Shown here piece after piece: positions 20,675 through 31,359 of a DNA stretch of 64,000 nucleotides. The DNA is from Dactylorhiza incarnata (lineage: Eukaryota > Streptophyta > Magnoliopsida > Asparagales > Orchidaceae), in NCBI GenBank assembly GCA_033032865.1, contig JAWHQI010000258.1, positions 1,488,001-1,552,000 of the forward strand, given 5' to 3'. The translations under genes were made by a program, and so were the position numbers. A model generated the notes under the pieces. It had not been told where the DNA came from. It did not search any database and saw nothing but the letters and a program-made list of their open reading frames with translations. Every line of letters starts with the position of its first letter. The stretch's first letter is position 1.

Positions 20675-22139
20675 TGTTGATACCAAAAAAGGTACCAATT
20701 TCACAATCGCTCAAGCTGAAGGATGGGGGGGGGGGGGGGGGGGGGAACTGCTGGGTGGCCGGTTACTTTGAGCTGGAGGACAGGTAATTTTATTGATATA
20801 AAGTTAGTATTACAGCTGAGATTACAATAGAAAAAGAATGAAAAAAGAGGTCTCCGGAAGGGAGACGGAAAGGTCTCGACGGTCTCCAAAAACTGAGACC
20901 GCTCAAGTCCACAACTAGAGCTGGGAACTCTCCAAAAGATCCTCAAACTGGTACCCCTACCCCTCTATTTATAGACACGGGGTCTGCCCGAACGGGCAGA
21001 TCTGAAAGGTAACGGGCTGCCCAGAACTGCTGAGATCGCCTGAGACCGCTGCTGAGACCGCCGAGATCGTCTGGACCAGCTGAGACCGCCTGGGACAAGC
21101 TGAGATCGCTGAGATCGTCTGGGCCTGCTGAGATCGTCTGGACCTGCTGCTGAGACCGCTGAGATCGCTGCTGAGACCGCCGAGATCGTCTGGACCAGCT
21201 GAGACCGCCCGGGACAAGCTGAGATCGCTGAGATCGTCTGGACCTGCTGCTGAGACCGCTGAGATCGTCGAGATCGTCTGGACCTGCATCACCTGAACAG
21301 ATCACACAACAGAATCAGTATAGGACCGAGACCCTCTGGAACGAGATCGCCCGGGAGGGGCGATCTCCCTGCGAGATCGCCCTGGAGGGGCGATCTCTCC
21401 TCTGCGAGATGTCTCCTTAGGAGATCGCCCAGGAGGGGCGGTCTCCTCTGCGAGGTCGCCCGGAAGGGGCGGCCTGCTCTTCTCGAGGTCGCCCGGAAGG
21501 GGCGACCTGCTCCTTTTGAGATCGCCGAGGAGGGGCGATCTCCTCCCTGCGAGGTCGCCCGGGAGGGGCGGCCTCCTTTGCTCGAGGTCGCCCGGAAGGG
21601 GCGGCCTGCTCCTGGGAGATCGCCCAGGAGGGGCGATCTCCTCCCTGCGAGGTCGCCCGGGAGGGGCGTCTTGCCCTGCTCGAGGTCGCCCGGAAGGGGC
21701 GGCCTGCTCTGCTCGAGGTCGCCCGGGAGGGGCGTCTTGCCCTGCTCGAGGTCGCCCGGAAGGGGCGGCCTGCTCTGCTCGAGGTCGCCCGGGAGGGGCG
21801 ACCTGCTCCTTGGGAGATCGCCCAGGAGGGGCGATCTCCTCCCCACGAGGTCGCCCGGGAGGGGCGACCTGCTCCTTGGGAGATCGCCCAGGAGGGGCGA
21901 TCTCCTCCCTGCGAGGTCGCCCGGGAGGGGCGACCAGCTCCTTGGGAGATTGCCCAGGAGGGGCGATCTCCTCCCTGCGAGGTCGCCCGGGAGGGGCGAC
22001 CTTCATGCCCGAGACCGCCTGGGCTCGATGAGACCCCCCCCCCCCTTCCCCGGAGGAGCGAGATCGGCCCGGATCTCCGTACATATCGTAATACCTGAAA
22101 ATATTAGCTCGTAGAGATCGCCGATTTCTGGGTAAAACA
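20675..22139 (-). repeat. 3' LTR of the gag-only element
   Basis: 1465 bp. On the plus strand the order is a G21 homopolymer near 20725, a TATA box in reverse (TATTTATAGAC near 20970), an array of GAGACCGC/GAGATCGTCTGG units (about 21015-21290), the 33/66-bp hairpin array (about 21340-22010) and a C12 run (22034-22045). Confidence 0.9.
21340..22012. repeat. Array of about 20 hairpin units (33-bp half-units, 66-bp units) in the left LTR
   Basis: Each unit is an inverted repeat of the form GAGRTCGCCC - short loop - GGGCGAYCTC. Type A carries A with T, and type B carries G with C at the same paired position; in all 20 units I read here, R and Y match. Units are spaced by 33 or 66 bases, multiples of 3, so both strands stay open and give spurious Arg/Pro-rich ORFs. 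Confidence 0.9.
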
Positions 22140-24977
22140 TAATCCCCGCATTTTTTTAAGTTTTGAAAAAACTTCGAAAAATTAAACTTACCCACGAGAA
22201 TCGCGATCTACCTTTCCTGTTATAATAGAGCATTTGTGATGAAAAAGTGCATGTGCCTTTGCGAACATCCTACCACCAGACGTGTGTGCGAATATTTGGT
22301 TTTAAGCGAGTGTCTGAAGAGAAAATGCGAGCACTTGCCTACCTCTGCGAAAGAATGGTCAGAACAGGTATAGGAAAAGATATATTACATGAGTACCTGA
22401 GGAGAACCAGTGAGCACCTGTTTCCATATGTGAAAATGTATGTTGAACAGGTATATGAAAAAGTAAAGATATGTCAGGTACCTGAGACAACTTGTTGCCG
22501 ATCAATCGATCTGAAATGGATGAGAAACTTATTTTGTTCATATTTGAATTACAATTAATTATAAGAATGGCGATCTTGTGGTTGTCAAAACATATTTTGA
22601 GAAGATATCAACTTTGGACATTTGAAACTGCTTTGTTATGAAATAATTCCGATGTCAAACATTTGTATATACTGATCTTCAGTACTCAATGTCTTCTAGG
22701 GAGAAACCAGATTACGATAATCCATAAATAATGATCTTGAACTCTTGTAGTCCCACTTGAGTGATCTTCAAGGGACGAATGCCGGTCTCAAATAATTCAG
22801 ACCGCCACTTCTTGTGGATGAAATGATAAATATTTGATGGATTCACGTTGGAAAATTGATGTAACAATTACTCCAACAATCCCGGACCATCTTCTAACTG
22901 AAAAATTGAAAAAGATCTCAAAAAAGCCTTGGTATACTTCAGATCGCTTGAGCAGATAAACGCTCATGTTGTGGTCTTAATTTTTCCAGACCGCCTGAAA
23001 TAGGTAGGAGAAATTCTCATCTGATGATCATAAATCACTTGTCAGTCAGGAAGGCATTTCGGAGGAGACCCAGTTAATAGTCCTCAATACTTCAGATTGC
23101 CAAAATCTCTTCTAAAACGGAAAATTTCCTGGAGAGCCCACTAGCAATCTCTAATATCCAAATCTTGGAGCAGATCAAACCAGCGGTCTCAAATCATTCA
23201 GATCACAGAAAAGCTCTTCCCAAATAAACTCGGGAGATCCCACCAGCAATCTCAAACATCCAAGTCCTGGAGGAGACCAAACTGGTGGTCTCAACATATT
23301 TAGATCTCTGAAAACCACTTTCTGAAAAGAAATGGAGAACTCAACCAGCAATCTCAAACATCCAAGTCCTGGAGGAGACCAAACTGGTGGTCTCAACATA
23401 TTTAGATCTCTGAAAACCACTTTCTGAAAAGAAATGGAGAACTCAACCAGCAATCTCAAACATCCAAGTCCTGGAGGAAATTAAGTCGGCGGTCTCAATA
23501 TATCCGCATATTGCTGAAGAAACCAGAAAGACCAAATAAAACTCTGGAGATCCCACTGGCAATCTCTAACATCCAAGTCCTGGAGGAAATTAATCCGGCG
23601 GTCTCAATATATCCACATATTGCTGAAGAAACCAGAAAGACCAAATAAAACTCTGGAGATCCCACTGGCAATCTCTAACATCCAAGTCCTGGAGGAAATT
23701 AAGTCGGCGGTCTCAATAACTCAGGTCTCTTTTCATAAGGGAGAAATAAGAATCTGCGGTCTTAATAAATTCTGACCACCCGATCTCAAGGGCAGGTGTG
23801 GTCATGCCTCGAGGGCTACACCGGCATTGCTTTCCTCAAGAGATCATTTAAATCTATTTCAAACTTGCCACTTTTGCTAACCACGCTCCAATGAGTATTC
23901 GAAAGTTACAGAACAAAAATGATCCATAGGGCAGGTGCGGTTATGCCGCGGAGGCTATACCAACATTGCTTTCCCTAGAAGATCACTCAGTCTGTAACAG
24001 TGTCCTGAAAAGCATGACAGAGCTGAACATTCACCTGAACTCCCTTGATCTAGAGATGTGTCAGATGTCAGCAAGGACCCGGCATCCTAAACGTCCACCG
24101 CACGAGCTTGGCGAGCTACTGCTACACAGATGCGAAATCTCCCCAACATCTGTGGTCCTGGCAGATTTACATCTCATGCTTCAAGTCGAGGGAGAAAGAA
24201 GTAGGATCCGTCGATGTCTCTTTTGGCAGGTTTCTAGCCTTTGAATCAACTCTTCATTGGTGCTTCCTTAAGAGATTACAACCTCATCATCTCAAAAATT
24301 GAAAGAAGGAAAACGAAAAAAGAAAAGAAAGTGAAAATACAAGTTTTCAAGAAAAGAGAAGCTCGAGGTCATCTTCGCTCCAGATATGAGATAGCTTTCC
24401 TCTGCTCCAAGTATGAGATAGCTTTCCTCTTTCATAAATTTGGAGGTAATATGTATCATCGATAAGAACTTATTTGACGGTAAACGACCTTGCCCAATTA
24501 CAATGTGCTTTCTGATTGAGTTAGCTCTTGCTGCTGCATCTGCTTTCTTGAAGATGAAATTACCAACATCAAAACCTTTAACTCTGATGCTTTATCGAAG
24601 TTTGTGGTTATTCTTCTTTGCATATTACAAGTAAAAGGTGGAAAAGAGAAAATGCAAAAAACTTTGAAACGAGAAAAAGGGAGGTACTCAAAATAAGAAA
24701 TAAAACGACATTCTATCTCATCCATAGTCTACCCACTTATTCTATTGAAAAGAGAAGCTCTTTGCCTCTTTGCTTTGTGACATTTCCACCGATGAGGGAG
24801 AGGTCATCATATCCATTTACTGAGCAAAATAGACTTATAATTTTCCTGCCTTCAATAATTGGTTCGTTAACTTTGCCAATCCTTGGATGGTATGGCAGCC
24901 CTCTGTATCATGGCCAATTTTTGAATGATATGTGCAGAGGAGTTCCCGCTGTGATTTCTGACCTTAGACTTTATATG
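22140..24977. other. Non-coding internal region of the gag-only element, rich in repeats
   Basis: No protein domain found. A motif close to GCGGTCTCAATA, often followed about 10 bases later by TCAGAYC, recurs between 22790 and 23770. Other direct repeats are GGGCAGGTG...ATTGCTTTCC (about 23791-23850 and 23929-23985) and GATATGAGATAGCTTTCCTC (24382-24432). It is the 3' internal region on the element's own strand, where the missing pol would be. Confidence 0.7.
23251..23720. repeat. Tandem repeats of 102 and 109 bp
   Basis: The phrase CATCCAAGTCCTGGAGGA recurs at a 102-base period (units beginning about 23251, 23353 and 23455) and then at a 109-base period (23461, 23570, 23679). Units within each set are almost identical. 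Each contains a GGTCTCAA motif. Confidence 0.9.
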
Positions 24978-26204
24978 CTAAGGTCCTCTAAACTCTGACA
25001 CATTCTGAATAATTGGAAAAACTTTCTTGGAAGTATTAAGCTGAGTATAGTTTTCTTGATAACTTTTGAATTCAAGTGATCTCGGATCATTAGACAGAGT
25101 ATGACGGGCTCTTGAAGGTTCAGATGATACATGTTGCTGTTGGGGTTGAGTGGATGTATTTTCTAGAAAAGAATAAGATCTATAGTCTTTACCTTGTGAA
25201 ATGTTTTGCGACGAAGAAGTGTGTTGATAAAAAGATTTCCATTGCCGCTTTCGAGTTGTCCGAGAAAAAACAAAGCTAGGACCTGTTTCCTCTATTTTAA
25301 TAACTTGATTTGCTATTCTGATAAGATGTTCATAAGACTCAGGCTTATTTCGGGTGACTGTAGATTTGAGAAGACCTTCTTTCAACCCATTGATTAAGGC
25401 GATTTTATACAAGTTCTGATCAACCTCAATAATTTCAAGTATTTCTCTTTGAAATCTGTCAATGAAGTGAGCAAGTGTCTCATCACCTCCTTGCTCGATC
25501 TGAAAGAGAGACTGTAGGCCTCTTTTTTGCTTCTTTGAGGTGAGGAACCTTAAGAGAAGCTTTCTTCGAAGGTCAGCGAAGCAAGTAATTGATTGAGGAG
25601 ACAGCTTGAAAAACCATTCTCTAGCTTGACCGACAAAGGTTGAAGCCAATAATTTGCACTTGATTTCATTTGAGACAGCTTTTAAAGACATAGCAGATTC
25701 AAAAACTTGAAGATGGCCGATGGGATCTTCTCCTCCAGAGAAAACTGGCAAATGAGGCCTTCTAAATCCATTGGGAATCAGCTCCCATTCAATTCTGTTA
25801 GTAAAGGGAGAAGGCCTCTTTATTTCAACAATAAAAGGATCAGATGGAGAATAAGCTGCATCAGCAGGGGCCGGAAAGTAAGCACAATCCTCCTGAAAGT
25901 TCAGCATTTCTACTGGATCTTCCTGGGCAACTAGTTTGAGGTAGTCATGACGAGTAATGGAGGATTCCTCAGCTTGAGATGGCAAAGGAGCAACAGGATG
26001 CGAAAATTTCATCGGAGGTGTTACTACTTGAGAAGGAAAAGGAGCTACCACTTGAGGAGGAATCTGCTTTAGTTCATGAGCATTCTATTGGCGAGACCGC
26101 TCCATATCTTGGCAAAATTGCTCCAGACGGAGCACTATTCGAAGCTCGAGAGCTTCTAGGGAATGTTCAACATTCGACTTGGCTTGAACCATTGGCATCT
26201 CCAT
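24978..26204 (-). CDS. gag: Gag of the gag-only element, with a stop at codon 40
   Basis: The best start is the ATG at 26204. The frame meets TAG at 26085-26087 (codon 40), then is open to 24978 (357 residues from the next ATG at 26051). The core is a plant gypsy retrotrans_gag domain: FSGGEDPIGHLQVFESAM, AREWFFKLSPQSI, FRTSKK-like basic loop, LAHFIDRFQREI, and LINGLKEGLL, in the usual order. The C-terminus is Ser/Gln-rich and no zinc knuckle is visible. Its role would be particle formation and packaging of the element's RNA. A sense codon one base from TAG may have been lost recently, or initiation may occur at 26051. No pol follows. Confidence 0.85.
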
Positions 26205-26482
26205 TGCTACTTAAAAAACAGGAATTGCCGAAATAGAAAAACTGCGATAACTTCCAAACGGAGTCGAATTTTTGAAATCTGAGGGTTGAAAAGTGCCTGA
26301 ACGGGGAACCCAGTTCAATTTTTGGATAACTCAGGCCGAGCCGGTCGCAACAAGCTTTGAATTTCTGAATTCCGACACCCGAATCAAAAGTTATGACCTT
26401 TTGAATTTTTGATGTATTTTAGGTCGAAATCCTCGCAACCGCTGTTCACCAACCACTCAAAATCTGAAAGTCGCGTGTTTTC

Positions 26483-28023
26483 TGTTGATACCAAAAAAGG
26501 TACCAATTCCACAATCGCTCAAGCTGAAGGATGGGGGGGGACTGCTGGGTGGCCGGTTACTTTGAGCGGGAGGAAAGGTAATTTTATTGATATAAAGCTT
26601 GTATTACAGCTGAGATTACAATAGAAAAAGAATGAAAAAAGAGGTATTCGGAAGGGAGACGGAAAGGTCTCGGCGGTCTCCAAAAACTGAGACCGCTCAA
26701 GTCCACAACTAGAGCTGGGAACTCTCCAAAAGATCCTCAAACTGGTACCCCTACCCCTCTATTTATAGACACGGGGCCTGCCCGAACGGGCAGATCTGAA
26801 AGGTAACGGGCTGCCCGGAACTGCTGAGATCGCCTGAGACCGCTGCTGAGACCGCCGAGATCGTCTGGACCAGCTGAGACCGCCGAGATCGTCTGGACCA
26901 GCTGAGACCGCCCGGGACAAGCTGAGATCGCTGAGATCGTTTGGGCCTGCTGAGATCGTCTGGACCTGCTGCTGAGACCGCTGAGATCGCTGTTAAGACC
27001 GCCGAGATCGTCTGGACCAGCTGAGACCGCCCGGGACAAGCTGAGATCGTCTGGACCTGCTGCTGAGACCGCTGAGATCGTCGAGATCGTCTGGACCTGC
27101 ATCACCTGAACAGATCACACAACAGAATCAGTATAGGACTGAGACCCTCTGGAACGAGATCGCCCGGGAGGGGCGATCTCCCTGCGAGATCGCCCTGGAG
27201 GGGCGATCTCTCCTCTGCGAGATGTCTCCTTAGGAGAACGCCCAGGAGGGGCGGTCTCCTCTGCGAGGTCGCCCGGAAGGGGCGGCCTGCTCTTCTCGAG
27301 GTCGCCCGGAAGGGGCGACCTGCTCCTTTTGAGATCGCCCAGGAGGGGCGATCTCCTCCCTGCGAGGTCGCCCGGGAGGGGCGGCCTCCTTTGCTCGAGG
27401 TCGCCCGGAAGGGGCGGCCTGCTCCTTGGGAGATCGCCCAGGAGGGGCGATCTCCTCCCTGCGAGGTCGCCCGGGAGGGGCGGCCTGTTTCCTTGGGAGA
27501 TCGCCCAGGAGGGGCGATCTCCTCCCTGCGAGGTCGCCCGGGAGGGGCGTCCTGCCCTGCTCGAGGTCGCCCGGAAGGGGCGGCCTGCTCTGCTCGAGTT
27601 CGCCCGGGAGGGGCGACCTGCTCCTTGGGAGATCGCCCAGGAGGGGCGATCTCCTCCCCACGAGGTCGCCCGGGAGGGGCGACCTGCTCCTTGGGAGATC
27701 GCCCAGGAGGGGCGATCTCCTCCCTGCGAGGTCGCCCGGGAGGGGCGACCAGCTCCTTGGGAGATCGCCCAGGAGGGGCGATCTCCTCCCTGCGAGGTCG
27801 CCCGGGAGGGGCGACCAGCTCCTTGGGAGATCGCCCAGGACGGGCGATCTCCTCCCTGTGAGGTCGCCAAGGAGGGGCGACCTTCTTCCTGCCCGAGACC
27901 GCCTGGGCTCGATGAGACCCCCCCCCCCCCCCCCCGGAGGAGCGAGATCGGCCCGGATCTCCGTACATATCGTAATACCTGAAAATATTAGCTCGTAGAG
28001 ATCGCCGATTTCTGGGTAAAACA
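26483..28023 (-). repeat. 5' LTR of the gag-only element
   Basis: 1541 bp, the same architecture as the left LTR. It has G8 where the left LTR has G21, C18 where the left has C12, and a few more 33-bp hairpin half-units (about 27150-27895). Confidence 0.9.
26760..26767 (-). promoter_or_regulatory. TATA box of the gag-only element's 5' LTR
   Basis: The minus strand reads CTATAAATAGAGG. It separates the hairpin-rich U3 (toward 28023) from R-U5, so transcription of the element would start about 30 bases beyond, near 26730, and run into gag. Confidence 0.65.
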
Positions 28024-28366
28024 TCCGCCTGGGCCCGCACTCGTGAATATACGTAGGATATTCTTTGCATTTATAACTGTGATATTTTCTCAGTTTAAAT
28101 ATTATATATGCTTATTGTGGCCTGGTTAATGTTCTCACTCTTTATTAAGTTCGATTCAACTAGACCAAAAAGTGAATTAAATTTAACCAGTGTTGGTGGC
28201 CGCTTCATTGAAAAAAAATTAAATATGTCAGATCGACCTCAAAATTTTGGAGAGGCTTCTTCTCATCGTCCTCAGACAGATGGTGGCGATCATTCGTCAA
28301 TCTGATCTCCGGATCTCAAGAAATTGCAGCCGAAATACCATCGATGAAAAAGTAAGAAGTCAATGG
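28024..28366. other. Spacer right of the gag-only element
   Basis: No gene. The piece 28236-28340 is similar in the same orientation to 29272-29375 on the far side of the RTE fragment: both carry TCTCATCGTC, GTCAATCTG and GGATCTCAA in order. Confidence 0.45.
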
Positions 28367-29130
28367 ATCAACAACAACAACACTCAAGCCTTTATTCCAC
28401 TATAGTGGGGTCGGTTATATGGATCCTTTGTCTCCTTTGTGCCTTATCTTTAGTCATAATCTCACTAATGCCTAAGTACATCATGTCTTTCCTTATAGTT
28501 TCATTCCAAGTCTTTATTGGCCTACCCCTCCCCCGTTTAACATGCCTAGTGACTAAACTCTCACAACGCCTAACCGGTGCCTCTAATGGTCTCCTTTGTA
28601 CATGTCCAAACCATCTTAGTCGAGCTTCTCGCATCTTCTCTACAATTGATGCCACTCATGTCTTATCCCTGATACATCCATTCCTAATTTTATCCGGTCT
28701 CGTGTGTCCACACATCCACCTAAGCATTCTCATCTCCGCAACTCCCATTTTTTGCTCATGTACACAATTCACTGCTCAACACTCAGAACCATAGAGCATC
28801 ACTGGTCTAATTGCAGCACGATAAAACTTGCCTTTAAGTTTTAATGGTACTTTACGATCACATAAGATCCCTGACGCGCCTCTTCACTTCAACCAAACTG
28901 CTTGGATTCTATGTATCACATCTTTATCAACACCTCCATCTTTTTGAAGTATCGATCCAAGATATTTAAAGCACTCACTGCGGGAAATATTTTGATCACC
29001 CAACTTAATAACAAAGTCATCCGTCCTTCTTGCACTGCTAAATTTAAGGTCCATATACTCCGTCTTTGCCCTGCTCAACCTAAAACCCTTCTTTTCTAAA
29101 GTGTCTAGCCAAGATTCAAGTTTCGGGTTT
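28367..29130 (-). pseudogene. RTE-type LINE, 5'-truncated 3' end of reverse transcriptase ORF
   Basis: The minus strand encodes the conserved C-terminal end of plant RTE LINEs: MSRAKTEYMDLKFSS, ECFKYLGSILQKDGGVD, then [34 protein letters not shown] and [10 protein letters not shown]. Frames break between the pieces. The 3' end has a TTG-type simple tail (CAACAACAACAACACTCAAG on the plus strand), typical of RTE elements. A shorter 3' end of the same family lies at 49700-49798. Confidence 0.85.
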
Positions 29131-30409
29131 ACACCCTTGCACGAAGCTTCTTGTCATCACTCCAACTTCCAAGATTGTTGGTGGTGATGGTTGTCCATCA
29201 AATCATCAAATCTCCTGCAATCTATGTCGGACCACGATTAACAAAAAATGAAAGTTGTTGGATCACCCTCTATTTTTAGGGAAGATTCGTCTCATCGTCT
29301 CTAGACCGCTAATGATGACGTTTTGTCAATCTGGTTGTTGGATCTCAAACAACTGATGTCCGTAAAGGCAGTTGGCAGAATTCGATGTCCCGTCGTAACT
29401 ATTGGAATCATTCAATTGAAGGGTCTATCTTGTGCATTTTTCTAAAAGGAGTCCAACACCCTGATTTGAGTTTCATCAAGTACTTGGGGAGAAATTTAGT
29501 GGTTTTATAGAGAACTATTAGCACCTACCATACATTATCTTGGTTAATTAACTGTGAGTTAATATTTTGTGCTGTAAAATACTTTGAAATCAAGCGGTTT
29601 CATGGGTAGCTTGTGAAGAGAATAATAAATTTCTTTAATGTCTATTGTATTTTAGTTTACAAAAATAATAATTCATAGACTAAATTCTTTCGTGCCAAAC
29701 AACAGATTTAGAATCTAGCCAAACAACAGATTTAGAATCTAGCCAAACAACAGATTTATGAATCTAGCCAAACAACATAATTTACCAATTCTATTTAGGT
29801 ATCTAGCCAAACAACAGATTTAGAACTTAGATCAATTCCAATTTATGAATCATAATTTGATCACAATTCCAATTTAGGAATCATAATTGATCACAATTCC
29901 AATTTATGAATCACAATTTGATCACAATTCCAATTTATGAATTGAAAATGATCACAATTCCTATTTATGAATTGAAAATGATCACAATTCCTATTTATGA
30001 ATTGAAAATGATCACAATTCCTGTTTATGAATTGAAACTGATCACAATTCCTGTTTATGAATTGAAATTGATCACAATTTCTGGATCCAATTCCAATTTT
30101 GTCCAACTGAATAGACCTTAAAGAGAAATCAATCACAATGCATTTCCAGTTTGTCAAACAACATCACTTTGACTTGAGGAAGAGTGTTAGAATTTAATCT
30201 CGGAGTCTAGGGGTACTTCATTTAGAAAGAAAAAGATAAAAAATATACAAGGGTCAGGATAAAACACTACAGTTACCGGGCCATAAACTAATGGATTGAT
30301 AGAAGGAGCCGTTTGTAGAAGATAATAAAAGTAATATACTGCATTTGATTCAAGAAATTAAACAAAGGAAAACAACCAGCAGGAAGTAGAAGCGCGATGG
30401 GGGCAATGA
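29131..30409. other. Non-coding stretch with two minisatellites
   Basis: At about 29690-29830 there is a 23-24-bp repeat (CCAAACAACAGATTTAGAATCT). At about 29830-30085 there is a 30-bp repeat of the form GATCACAATTCCTATTTATG plus AATTGAAAAT, about 8 units. The 30-bp unit is in frame on both strands and gives spurious repetitive ORFs. Nothing else recognised. Confidence 0.7.
29830..30085. repeat. 30-bp tandem repeat, about 8 units
   Basis: Units end in ATGAATTGAAAATG or a one- to three-base variant; the most regular copies are 29935-30070. Confidence 0.9.
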
Positions 30410-30874
30410 TCAGACAAGGGGGGACTGCTGTTGATTTTGCTTTTTCTGCTTCTGCAATTGTGCGGATGCAATTGAAGAGAGAGATCGGAGCTTAGCTACT
30501 GCCGAGATTTTGTCCAGCGGGCAGCTCGCAAGGGCAAGACGGATGGATCGTAGAGCGGCATCCGGTTGGCCGGAAGCCAGTGCGGCGCAAGCTTCGCGGT
30601 ACGCCTCTTCCGCTAGCCGAGCATCGTGCGAGGAACCGCCGATCCCGGAGGAACTGGCCACAGGGTTCTTGGTATCAGCCGTATTTGACGGGAAAGGGGA
30701 AGAGGGGATTGAGGATAGGAGAGCGGTGGCGTGGGCGTATTCGACGGAGGCGATGGCTGCATCGATCTCAGCCATTAGGGTTTCCGGCGAGGCGGGGAAT
30801 GTCTTGATTGCGTCAAAAACGCTCCACCCACGAGAGCGGCCTTTCCTCATCTCCCTCCTCCGTCGGTGTATCAC
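30410..30874 (-). CDS. Small conserved plant protein, TPR-like helical repeat, unknown function
   Basis: An intact single-exon frame of 154 residues. It begins with a basic stretch, then SVFDAIKTFPASPETLMAEI, a helix with Ala-rich heptads, a Ser/Pro linker, and a second part (EEAYREACAALASGQPDAAL...LALASCPLDKISAVAKLRSL) with the helix-turn-helix look of a tetratricopeptide pair. It ends in a Gln/Lys tail. A second Met eight residues in (MRKGRSRGWSVF) is an alternative start. Codon use is GC-rich unlike the surrounding repeats, and the frame is clean, so I regard it as a real host gene. I do not know its function; a scaffold-like role is only a guess from the fold. Confidence 0.65.
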   Translation of the reverse strand: MIHRRRREMRKGRSRGWSVFDAIKTFPASPETLMAEIDAAIASVEYAHATALLSSIPSSPFPSNTADTKNPVASSSGIGGSSHDARLAEEAYREACAALASGQPDAALRSIRLALASCPLDKISAVAKLRSLSSIASAQLQKQKKQNQQQSPLV

Positions 30875-31054
30875 AGAACTCGGTTCTCTCTTTCCAGTGC
30901 GGGACCCGGGCTCTTGGATCTTTCTTTTGATTTATTGCTCTTAAGAATGGTTAATTTCTACTACTTACACAGTTGCACATAAAAAATACTATCACACGAG
31001 GGAGAAATAATTCTGATAAGATGGAGTCGCTCTTGTGCGCTCAGCTATATAATA

Positions 31055-31261
31055 GGGTGTTTTTGCTCCTGTGAGTTTAGACAAAAACGTCATCGTCATA
31101 AAATGCATGTTTGGCAAGACAATAATTATGATCGTCACCAATAAAAAAAAACTAATTTTGAACATAAAAATTGTTGAAATTCCTTAGGTGAGGTCAGACG
31201 TTCATGAACGCGATTCAGAACCACCGCGTTCTCGTCCGCCACCGCCATGCCAAAAGGAGCC
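31055..31261. mobile_element. Diverged Tourist-like MITE
   Basis: It aligns throughout with the element at 20041-20263: shared GCATGTTTGGCA, AATTTTGAACATAAAAAT, GTTCATGAACG and CCGCCACCGC. The ends are worn (GGGTGTTTTTGC and GCCAAAAGGAGCC) and no clear target duplication remains. Confidence 0.7.
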
Positions 31262-31359
31262 TTGGTATGCAGTTGTCCAAGTCCTATAGCATGTCTTCCT
31301 TCCTCATTGTAACTCCTGCAATTAGACCACTTCTGATACGTCCAGTTTGTCTTCCCCTT

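Larger units (their letters stand above)
20675..28023 (-). mobile_element. Complete non-autonomous LTR retrotransposon with gag only (TR-GAG type)
   Basis: Direct LTRs at 20675-22139 and 26483-28023 (TGTTGATACC...GGTAAAACA) enclose about 4.3 kb. The 5-bp duplication TCCGC is perfect at both flanks (20670-20674 and 28024-28028). The only coding sequence is a gypsy-type gag on the minus strand. No protease, reverse transcriptase, RNase H or integrase is present in any frame. On the minus strand the 5' LTR is the right one, and the polypurine-like AAAAAAATGCGGGGATTA precedes the left one. That tract and the Gag type link it to Tat-like elements, which could supply pol in trans. The LTRs are very similar apart from repeat number, suggesting a recent insertion. 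Confidence 0.9.

Noticed and set aside
21289..22195. Long Arg/Pro/Gly-rich ORFs on both strands (up to about 297 residues)
   Set aside because: The 33/66-bp hairpin array has a period divisible by 3 and no stops in several frames, so the ORFs are a by-product of the repeat inside an LTR.
26204..26482. Canonical primer-binding site after the gag-only element's 5' LTR
   Set aside because: The minus strand after the LTR reads GAAAACACGCGACTTTC. I could not match it to a standard tRNA 3' end with confidence, so no site is claimed.
21340..27900. CRISPR-like arrays of short palindromic repeats
   Set aside because: There are no unique spacers, the units are contiguous, the repeats lie in LTRs of a eukaryotic retroelement, and no cas genes are present.
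27102..28070. Long Arg/Pro-rich ORFs (up to 322 residues) in the right LTR
   Set aside because: Same cause as in the left LTR; they cross the TATA box and LTR border and have no domain.
29891..30157. Repetitive minus-strand ORF with ten-residue repeats
   Set aside because: It is produced by the 30-bp tandem repeat; the plus strand is equally open.
30510..30944. 144-residue plus-strand ORF
   Set aside because: Shadow of the minus-strand TPR-like gene, which has the more protein-like composition.
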